Source: Acidobacteriota bacterium
GTDB lineage: Bacteria; Acidobacteriota; Terriglobia; UBA7540
Assembly (NCBI GenBank): GCA_021789565.1
Contig: JAJYJL010000141.1
Coordinates: 1 to 10,943 of the forward strand
Length of the DNA stretch: 10,943 bases
Reading direction: 5' to 3'
In this document: piece by piece, positions 1 through 5,782 of the stretch
How the letters are laid out: each line of letters opens with the position of its first letter
How positions within the stretch are numbered: position 1 is the stretch's first letter
Made by a program: the position numbers and the translations under genes
Notes under the pieces: model-generated
What the model was told of the DNA's origin: nothing
The model's input: only the letters and a program-made list of their open reading frames with translations
The model's database searches: none

Positions 1-417
1 CAGAAAACAAGCCGCCAGCCGGCCTAATCCACCGTTGCCCAGCGCCGCGTCTCCTTCAGCCTGTTCCACAGCTTCCAGGTCGATACCGAGGTTTCGACAG
101 GCCTCCCGGTAAAGCTCGAAAACGCGCAGGTTGTGCAGATGGTTTGTGAGTGACTGGCCGATGAGAAATTCGATGGAAATGTAGCTGAGGCTCTTGAAAT
201 CTCCGCCACGATAGTACGCTTCGGTTTCGAGCATCCTTTCCGTCAGGAGATCGCGGACAGAAAGCTCTACGGCGAAGAGCAGGTCATTGGTTGAAAGATC
301 GCGCCAGGGTTTCGCCAGCGAATATTTCACATGCCGCCGGATGGATTCCTCAACCGAAGAAACGGAAAGAGATTCACAACGGTATTCAAATTTCGGCAGA
401 ACCTGTTTTCCTTCCAT
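1..417 (-). CDS. glgP: Glycogen/alpha-glucan phosphorylase, N-terminal part (runs off left edge)
   Basis: Cytosolic GT35 enzyme that releases glucose-1-phosphate from glycogen or maltodextrin by phosphorolysis, using pyridoxal phosphate. Only the first 139 residues lie in the window; the frame stays open to base 1. Two family signatures are visible: YISIEFLIGQSLTNHL at about residues 79-94 (family YxSxEFLIGRSLxNNL) and DAALGNGGLGRLAACFL at 123-139, the conserved glycine-rich block near the substrate cleft. The N-terminus is short, with no allosteric extension seen. The ATG at 417-415 follows a weak purine-rich stretch (GTAGGGGC directly before the ATG), and the protein then aligns naturally with bacterial family starts. 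The PLP lysine and the catalytic C-terminal half lie outside the window. It is the third gene after the sensor phosphatase and the STAS protein on the same strand, 159 bases past the STAS stop. Co-transcription is possible but not shown. The family call is firm; the preferred glucan is not determinable here. Confidence 0.93.
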   Translation of the reverse strand, partial: MEGKQVLPKFEYRCESLSVSSVEESIRRHVKYSLAKPWRDLSTNDLLFAVELSVRDLLTERMLETEAYYRGGDFKSLSYISIEFLIGQSLTNHLHNLRVFELYREACRNLGIDLEAVEQAEGDAALGNGGLGRLAACFL

Positions 418-576
418 GCCCCTACTTTAGCGCAGAAAACCCGAGGCCTGTGATGCAGGAAAGCCCAGCATGCTGCACAGGATTTCGGCGTCGTCCGTCT
501 GCCGGCAAAGGACATCGAGACGCGTGGAAAATAATAATGTCCCCAACAGGAGTCAAGTTCATTGAAGCCTTCCTTG

Positions 577-915
577 CTAGGGCTCAAATGCCCGGACCGC
601 CTCTTCCCTGGTGGGATAAATGTCAAAAATCCGGTGCATGCGGACCAGTTCGAAGGCCGCCATCACCTGCTTCGACAGGCAGCAAAGCTTCAGATCTCCA
701 CCTTTGGCGCTCAACTGCCGCAGGCAGGAGAGGATGGCGCCCAGTCCGGAACTATCCACAAAATGCAGCCGGCTCATGTCGAGCACGAGCTTTGAATTGG
801 TTTCCACAACAGGCGTGATGTCACGTTTGAACTCCGGCGCGTTGCTGGCATCCAGCTCGTCAACCGGGACTTCCGCAACCCCCACTTCTCCGATTTGATC
901 AACGGCTACTTCCAT
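577..915 (-). CDS. STAS-domain anti-sigma factor antagonist (SpoIIAA/RsbV family)
   Basis: A 112-residue single-domain protein, the normal length for an anti-anti-sigma factor. In this family the unphosphorylated form binds an RsbW/SpoIIAB-type anti-sigma kinase and frees the sigma factor; phosphorylation on a conserved Ser ends this. The signature is HFVDSSGLGAIL at 51-62; Ser56, the Ser directly before Gly, is the expected phosphosite. The order of strands and helices (N-terminal strands, LVLDMSRL at 43-50, an amphipathic helix LSCLRQLSAKGG, then LKLCCLSKQV and a C-terminal helix) fits STAS. The ATG lies 21 bases after the stop of the sensor phosphatase, with AGAAAGGG about 13 bases upstream. 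The two are very likely one operon, making this the probable substrate of the neighbour's PP2C domain. No sigma factor or separate anti-sigma gene is seen in the window, so the final target is unknown; it could also regulate a non-sigma partner. Confidence 0.93.
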   Translation of the reverse strand: MEVAVDQIGEVGVAEVPVDELDASNAPEFKRDITPVVETNSKLVLDMSRLHFVDSSGLGAILSCLRQLSAKGGDLKLCCLSKQVMAAFELVRMHRIFDIYPTREEAVRAFEP

Positions 916-936
916 TGGCTCGTTTTTCCCTTTCTG

Positions 937-3900
937 CTACGAATTTCGCATCTTAACCAGACTGATACAATTCATGCCGCGCTCGTCGCGATAGTATCTC
1001 ACGTCATCGGTGCTCTTGGAAATAATGTAGGTGCCAAAACCAGACTCCCGCGAACCATCGAGTGCCGGCGGCGCCAGGTCCGAGGGGTCGAAGGGATCAC
1101 CCAGATGATACAGGCGCACCATGACACGACTGGGGAAAGCCTCTCCCTCCAAATAAATCCAGCGATCCCCCCGGCCATGATATGCGTGCTTCATGATGTT
1201 GCAAGCAGCCTCGTTAACGGCCAGCTCAAGTGAGTCGATGCTCTGCTGGCTGAGTGTACCCCCTGGAAGCCTCCGGCAGAAAGAGTGCACGAATTCCCGC
1301 GCCTGGCAAAGGTGCTTGAGATCACTGCCGATCTCCACTTCTTCCCGCGCAACTGCGGCCTCCCGGCTTTCCACCCTTACGGCTACGCTGGTGAGATCAT
1401 CAACCAGGCGGTCACTGCTTGAAAAGGCCACGACACTCTTCCGAATAGCCTCGATAAACACATCCGGGTTCAGGTGCCGGTTTGCTTTGATGTTTTCCAG
1501 CAGGCGCTCTATGCCATACAACTCTCCCGCCTCATTTCGCGCCTCTGTAATTCCATCAGAGAAAAAGAAAAAAAGGTCACCCGGCTCAAAGGGCACCGAT
1601 ATCTGATCATAGATTTCGCCTTCGCGCACCCCAAGTGGCAGATTGTCTCCGTGAAGAACGTCACACACACCTGAATCACCGTGGACCTGAACAATGCCCG
1701 TATGGCCGCAATCGACCAGGTCGAGACACCGATTATTCACATCCAGGCGTGCATAGCTCAAGGTGACAAAGCTTTCCAGGTCAATCAGTTGCCGGACCAC
1801 CTCGGCGTGGGCCAACATCACGATTTCCTTTGGCTCTGGAAGCTTGCGGTCCTTGGAAAAAGCGTTCAGATGACTCAGGGCCTTCAGGAAGTAGCTTTTG
1901 GTAGCGGCGCCTACCAGTGCGGCGGGAATTCCCTTGCCCATTACATCCCCGACAATAACGTCCAGACACTGGTTACGGTGCCTGAAAAAAATATAGAAAT
2001 CTCCGTCAATCCGCTGCGACGGAATCGTCAACGCGGCCACCCGAAGCCCTGAAACATCAACCGGCGGCTGATCGAGCAGCAAGGTTCTCTGGATCTTGTA
2101 GCCGACATCGGCCTCACGCTCATGTGCGAGCGCAAGTTCGGCCTTGGCAGCTTGCTCCCTTGTCAGGTGTTCATCCTTCAGCAGGTTTGCAGCTTGGAGT
2201 TCAGCGGTTCTTTCCATAACACGCTGTTCCAATTCAGCATTCAGTTTGCGAATCCCCTCCTCAGCCTTTTCGCGCTCAACCCTTGTCCGCAGAGCCGTAA
2301 TCCCAAACGCAAGGTCTCTGGATAGTTCAGTTAGGAGGTCCACTTCTTCTTCGCCAAAGGCATCCGCCTCTGAGGCATAAATATTGATGGTTCCAAACAC
2401 GCCTGAATCCACCAGCAACGGAATCGCAATCATCGAACCGTATCCCCGCTTTAAAGCCTCATCACGCCAGGGGGCCATTCGGAGGTCTGTCGCAATGGTC
2501 TTTACAAGCACTGTCTGCCGCATCCGAATGCCCATGCCCACCGGCCCCCGGCCCCGCTCGTCATCGGCCCAGGTGAGGTTCAGCAAATCCAGATAGCCGT
2601 CGTCATATCCCGCCTGCGCCAACGGCAAAACGGATTTTGCTTCATCCTTTTCAGCTCGCCCCACCCAGCAGAGTCGATAACCACCCTCATCCACAATCAC
2701 ATTGCATATCCGCTGGAGAAACGTTAACTCGTCCGTGGCACGCACCATGGCCTCATTGCAGAGGCTGAGGGCGCGGTTCGCCCGATTAATCCTCAGCAAC
2801 TGCGCCTCTGACCGGTAACGTTCAATCGTGGAACCCAAAATGTTGGAAACTGCCTGAAGAAAGCTGATTTCGTCCTGTGTGAAAGTTCGGCGGCCGCGTG
2901 TATGCGCACCAAGTACTCCGTAGGGCCCCTCCTTCGTCATGATGACGACGCTCACACCAGCGATAACACCATGGTTAAGAAGAAGTTCCGGCGCATGGAA
3001 CCGCTTCTCTGCCCCGAAGTCCTCAACCACCACAGGCTCCGCCGAAAGCAGGGTAATATCGGCATGGGAGCTTTCGCTAACAGGAATGACTGAACTGCCG
3101 ACATACCCTGACTTCCAGCCAACACCCCATTTTAGAAGGCACGATTCGCCGCCCGGAAGTAATTCGAGCACATCGCAAAATTCTGTGCCCAGCGCCCGCG
3201 AAACCTGCCCCACAGCTTCATCCATAACCTTGTCGAGTGTGGGACCCCGCAAGGCATATTCGCCCAGCCCCGCTACAACGGTCTGGAGCTGGGCAAGGCG
3301 GCGCACTGCGTCCTCCGCGCGCCGGCGAGCAGTGATGTCATACACGGTGGACCGGCTCATCACATAATTTCCATTTCGGTCTCGAACGGCAGTAGCACTG
3401 AGGAGCACAGGAAGAATAGACCCGTCCTTCCGCACCATGTCCAACTCGAGGTCCTGAATCGTTCCCTCCGCCTTAAAGGTCGTAAAGCGATCCTCGAATA
3501 GCTGGCGGCTCTGCGGTGTCAGAAATTCAGCAAACTTCCTGCGCCCTACAACTTCCACGCTGGAATAGCCCAGCCAGGAGAGCTCAGTGCGATTGATTCG
3601 AACAACGGTTCCGTCAGGGCCAATGGAGTGGTAACCACAAGGGGCATTGTTATAAAGGTCGTGGATCTCATCTGATGAGCTCCTCAGGCGATCCTCCGCC
3701 AGCCTGCGCTCCGTCACATCCTGGACGGTCCCAATTCCCCGAATGGCCCTGTTCCCCTCGTCAAACTCTACGGTCGCCCTCTCTCGAACCCACTTCACCC
3801 TTTCGCCGACCAGGATCCGATGCTCAACATTGTACGGGCTCCCCCGTAAAGCAGCGCTCCAGGCCTGGTTGACCATTTCCCTGTCCTCAGGATGGATGGC

Positions 3901-4800
3901 ATTCAGAAAATTCTCGTAGCTCGGGGCGTAGCTTTTTCGCAGGCCAAAAATGCGGTAGACTTCGTCTGAACAAGTAAACTGATTGGTGGAAATATCTAAA
4001 ATCCAGCTTCCAACGTGTGCTATGCCCTGCGCTTTCCGCAGGCTGGCCTCGCTTTCACGAAGGGCTGCCTCGGCTTTTTTTCGATCTGTAACATCGCGAG
4101 CTGCGGCAAAAACACCCGCTACTTCGCCGCTTTCGTCACGGTAGACGGATGCGTTGTACAGGACCGGCGTTCCATGTCCGTCTCGATGGCGAATTTCCAG
4201 GGAGTAGTTGCGCACGACCCCATCGAGGAATGCCTTGCGATAACCAGCCATGGCCGCGTCAGGATCGGTAAAATATCCGGAAAAATCCGTCCCGATCAGC
4301 TCCGACCTGGAAAGGCCAGTAGCCGCTTCCGTCGCGGGGTTGACGTCCCTGATCTTTCCGTCTTTGCCGATGGTAAAAAGCGCGTCGACTGAAGCCTCCA
4401 GCAGACTCCGGTTATAAGCATTTGCCCGCTTAGCTTCCTTCCGTTCGGATTCAGCCTCGCCGGCACGTTGCTTCGAACGGGCAGAAAGCTGCCCTACGGT
4501 CAGCGAGGTCACCAGGAACGTGGTCAGAGCTATGAAGTTTTCAGTATCCTCAGCCGTTGAAAAACCCGAGGCAGCCAGGAAGAAAAAATTGAGGCTGAAC
4601 AGCCCAAAAAACGAAGCCAGCAGCGCCGGTTTGCTCCCCCAGAAGATCGCGACCATCAGGACCGTGAGAAGCAGCGCCAGCGCCACCGTAGTGTCATTGA
4701 CCTGGCGGCGAAGCACCACGCAAACAGCCGTCACCGCTGTAATGCCCAGCAGGGCAAAAAGATAACCAGCAACTTTGCTATCCGTGATGCGCGATTGCAT
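937..4800 (-). CDS. Membrane-anchored PAS/GAF sensor with SpoIIE-type phosphatase and RsbW-like ATPase domains
   Basis: A 1287-residue multidomain partner-switching regulator. In order: four hydrophobic helices at about 10-30, 38-55, 57-79 and 87-103 (DUF4118/KdpD-like membrane unit); a linker helix; PAS1 about 129-240; PAS2 (PAS_3-like, VGSWILD at 263) about 252-365; PAS3 about 375-493; GAF1 about 515-660; GAF2 about 680-838; a charged coiled coil 840-895; a PP2C phosphatase of the SpoIIE/RsbU family about 897-1143; and a HATPase_c_2 (RsbW-like) domain about 1155-1287. Phosphatase acidic motifs are present: GDFY (Asp934), GDVMGKG (Asp952), SDG (Asp1082) and DDLT (Asp1134/1135). The kinase N-box is kept (VNEAACNIMKHAY: Glu1197, Asn1201), but the G1-box Asp is His1232. 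Expected role: sense a small molecule or redox signal through PAS/GAF and dephosphorylate the STAS protein encoded 21 bases downstream. The start is ambiguous: an in-frame TTG at 4824 would add 8 residues. I prefer the ATG; neither has a good ribosome site. Confidence 0.93.
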   Translation of the reverse strand: MQSRITDSKVAGYLFALLGITAVTAVCVVLRRQVNDTTVALALLLTVLMVAIFWGSKPALLASFFGLFSLNFFFLAASGFSTAEDTENFIALTTFLVTSLTVGQLSARSKQRAGEAESERKEAKRANAYNRSLLEASVDALFTIGKDGKIRDVNPATEAATGLSRSELIGTDFSGYFTDPDAAMAGYRKAFLDGVVRNYSLEIRHRDGHGTPVLYNASVYRDESGEVAGVFAAARDVTDRKKAEAALRESEASLRKAQGIAHVGSWILDISTNQFTCSDEVYRIFGLRKSYAPSYENFLNAIHPEDREMVNQAWSAALRGSPYNVEHRILVGERVKWVRERATVEFDEGNRAIRGIGTVQDVTERRLAEDRLRSSSDEIHDLYNNAPCGYHSIGPDGTVVRINRTELSWLGYSSVEVVGRRKFAEFLTPQSRQLFEDRFTTFKAEGTIQDLELDMVRKDGSILPVLLSATAVRDRNGNYVMSRSTVYDITARRRAEDAVRRLAQLQTVVAGLGEYALRGPTLDKVMDEAVGQVSRALGTEFCDVLELLPGGESCLLKWGVGWKSGYVGSSVIPVSESSHADITLLSAEPVVVEDFGAEKRFHAPELLLNHGVIAGVSVVIMTKEGPYGVLGAHTRGRRTFTQDEISFLQAVSNILGSTIERYRSEAQLLRINRANRALSLCNEAMVRATDELTFLQRICNVIVDEGGYRLCWVGRAEKDEAKSVLPLAQAGYDDGYLDLLNLTWADDERGRGPVGMGIRMRQTVLVKTIATDLRMAPWRDEALKRGYGSMIAIPLLVDSGVFGTINIYASEADAFGEEEVDLLTELSRDLAFGITALRTRVEREKAEEGIRKLNAELEQRVMERTAELQAANLLKDEHLTREQAAKAELALAHEREADVGYKIQRTLLLDQPPVDVSGLRVAALTIPSQRIDGDFYIFFRHRNQCLDVIVGDVMGKGIPAALVGAATKSYFLKALSHLNAFSKDRKLPEPKEIVMLAHAEVVRQLIDLESFVTLSYARLDVNNRCLDLVDCGHTGIVQVHGDSGVCDVLHGDNLPLGVREGEIYDQISVPFEPGDLFFFFSDGITEARNEAGELYGIERLLENIKANRHLNPDVFIEAIRKSVVAFSSSDRLVDDLTSVAVRVESREAAVAREEVEIGSDLKHLCQAREFVHSFCRRLPGGTLSQQSIDSLELAVNEAACNIMKHAYHGRGDRWIYLEGEAFPSRVMVRLYHLGDPFDPSDLAPPALDGSRESGFGTYIISKSTDDVRYYRDERGMNCISLVKMRNS

Positions 4801-4920
4801 ATTTTTGTGGAGCTTCAGCCTCAATACGGGTTTATTCGTATCGGCAACATCATGGTTACGGACTCCACCCTTGATGGGCGGTCTCTGCGATCTTCAATGC
4901 CTTCAACCGCGGGTCAAATG

Positions 4921-4931
4921 CCCCCCCCCCC
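4921..4931. repeat. Homopolymer of 11 C (11 G on the sensor-gene strand)
   Basis: Eleven consecutive C on the plus strand, flanked by TCAAATG on the left and GCACTGCG on the right. It lies about 120 bases upstream of the sensor phosphatase ATG in noncoding DNA. Tracts of this length are slippage-prone in replication and are also a common place for sequencing or assembly length errors. Confidence 0.95.
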
Positions 4932-5143
4932 GCACTGCGACTCCTGCGCTGATCGATCGGCATCAAAGCTCAAGGCAAACCGTCCCTCATAACAGTCTAG
5001 CCGCAGCGCCGACGGTCTTCAAGAACTCCAATCGTGCAAGATACCAGATGATCAATGCCGGCGCCCCTACCATGGCGTGCCTGGGCCATCCTTGCAACCG
5101 GACCTCTTTTTTACGCTAGGCAGGGCCTTTCCAGCAGGAAGGG

Positions 5144-5172
5144 GGGACTCCCGGCCCGCGGCCGAAAGTCCC
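5144..5172 (-). terminator. Strong 13-bp hairpin downstream of the secreted-protein gene, without U-tract
   Basis: In the leftward transcript, GGGACTTTCGGCC (5172-5160) can pair with GGCCGGGAGTCCC (5156-5144) around a GCG loop. This gives a 13-bp stem including two G-U pairs. In the rightward transcript those two positions become A-C mismatches, so the structure favours the minus-strand RNA. It begins 38 bases after the stop codon of the gene at 5211-5597. Downstream bases are CCC TTCC rather than a U run, so it is not a canonical intrinsic terminator; it may act as a 3'-end stabiliser or pause hairpin. Confidence 0.45.
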
Positions 5173-5210
5173 AGAAATGTTGGGTTCGATAAAGGGGATC
5201 ATGGCGGGTT

Positions 5211-5597
5211 TCATGCCTTTTTCTTTACCGCCCGCTTCTTTGCAGCCCGGATTCCCGAAATTTCAATGCTCTTGCCATCTGAGCTTCTGGTTCCCATGAT
5301 TCTCACATGCTCGCCGGCAAGTTTCTGCAGCTCCGGCAGTTTCTGGTTTTCAATCATGAGAACTTTTCCGCGGGTAACAAACACGTACTTGGCGCCGTTC
5401 TTGATGCATGCCAAAGCGCACTCACGGGGATTTGCGGGCATGTGGTGATGCGCTCCGCAATTGGAATCACTGATGTCACCGTAGTACGCGCGCTCCTTGT
5501 AATTGCGGCCGTGTTTTGCCGCAGTCTGTGCAAACACCGGCAATGACAGAATTAACGCGAGAGGAACAGTGAATAACACCACGACCAGTTTCTTCAT
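5211..5597 (-). CDS. Small exported protein with DSxCG motif, function unknown
   Basis: A 128-residue protein with a clear Sec signal peptide: MKKL, a hydrophobic core at 4-20, and an AxA-like site VFA|Q at 21-24. The mature part is about 105 residues. It has YYGDISDSNCGAHHHM at 38-53, then RECALACIKNGAKYVFV at 58-74 and a strand-rich C-terminal part (KVLMIENQ, GEHVRIMGTRSSDGKSIEISGI). It ends in a very basic tail (AKKRAVKKKA, 119-128). Cys47, Cys60, Cys64 and His50-52 could bind metal or form a disulfide; this is inference. The layout resembles a family of small secreted proteins that I associate with Acidobacteriota and that has no assigned function. The start is supported by TGGAG about 10 bases before the ATG. 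It is flanked by long noncoding stretches on both sides, so it is probably a single-gene unit. Confidence 0.87.
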   Translation of the reverse strand: MKKLVVVLFTVPLALILSLPVFAQTAAKHGRNYKERAYYGDISDSNCGAHHHMPANPRECALACIKNGAKYVFVTRGKVLMIENQKLPELQKLAGEHVRIMGTRSSDGKSIEISGIRAAKKRAVKKKA

Positions 5598-5617
5598 GTT
5601 GACACGCTCCAGGATCT

Positions 5618-5634
5618 GTTTGGATTAACCAAAC
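5618..5634. promoter_or_regulatory. Inverted repeat in the leader of the small secreted-protein gene
   Basis: Perfect 6-bp arms GTTTGG and CCAAAC around a 5-base AT-rich spacer (ATTAA on the plus strand). It lies 21-37 bases upstream of the ATG at 5597, just before the ribosome site. The size and AT-rich centre suit a dimeric repressor operator; a small RNA hairpin is the alternative. Confidence 0.35.
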
Positions 5635-5665
5635 CCACAAATTAAATTCAGGTACAAGCCGCAAA

Positions 5666-5671
5666 ATCATA
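5666..5671 (-). promoter_or_regulatory. Candidate -10 element for the small secreted-protein gene
   Basis: On the minus strand this reads TATGAT, five of six matches to TATAAT, in an AT-rich setting 69 bases before the ATG. No good -35 is found at 16-18 bases upstream, so the call is weak. If correct, the inverted repeat at 5618-5634 lies in the transcribed leader at about +25 to +41. Confidence 0.25.
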
Positions 5672-5715
5672 CCCTATTTTTAAAATGGCTGCTACCCACT
5701 TCGGCACTCTAAGCA

Positions 5716-5752
5716 GGGCCAGATTGGGCGGGTCTGGTTTCCCGGCTGGCCC
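5716..5752 (-). terminator. Compound hairpin downstream of the MFS gene
   Basis: Perfect 7-bp arms GGGCCAG (5716-5722) and CTGGCCC (5746-5752) enclose a second small stem, CGGG (5729-5732) with CCCG (5741-5744), around an 8-base loop. It begins about 30 bases past the transporter stop codon and would end the three-gene operon before the next gene's promoter region. There is no U-tract after it in the leftward direction, so factor-dependent ending or RNA 3'-end protection is as likely as intrinsic termination. Confidence 0.38.
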
Positions 5753-5782
5753 GTCATGATCAATTTCCTCGCCGGCGCCTTT

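Larger units (their letters stand above)
4801..5210. other. Gene-free stretch upstream of the sensor phosphatase
   Basis: About 410 bases with no credible coding frame. The short open frames here have no ribosome site and no recognisable protein character. It separates the stop of the small secreted protein (5211) from the start of the sensor gene and should hold the sensor promoter, reading leftward. I could not identify a convincing -35/-10 pair. The best match, TTGCCG with TATTGA, has only a 15-base spacer and overlaps the alternative TTG start. The stretch contains an 11-C run (4921-4931) and a strong hairpin (5144-5172), both listed separately. Confidence 0.6.

Noticed and set aside
447..481. 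Imperfect hairpin between the STAS gene and glgP (CCTGT..ACAGG with GCAG..CTGC) and the 10-mer CAGCATGCTG within it
   Set aside because: The stem is short with a 3-base bulge, a large loop and no U-run. It is not convincing as a terminator or attenuator.
291..818. 175-codon plus-strand frame across the glgP start and STAS gene
   Set aside because: It overlaps two solid minus-strand genes and has no family features.
4801..4824. TTG start at 4824 for the sensor phosphatase (8 extra residues)
   Set aside because: No ribosome site precedes the TTG. The ATG at 4800 gives a short, normal tail before the first TM helix. It cannot be ruled out.
5041..5112. T6 run at 5107-5112 as the end of a plus-strand terminator
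   Set aside because: The only nearby stem (ATGGC/GCCAT) is 5 bp and lies about 20 bases away, and no plus-strand gene precedes it.
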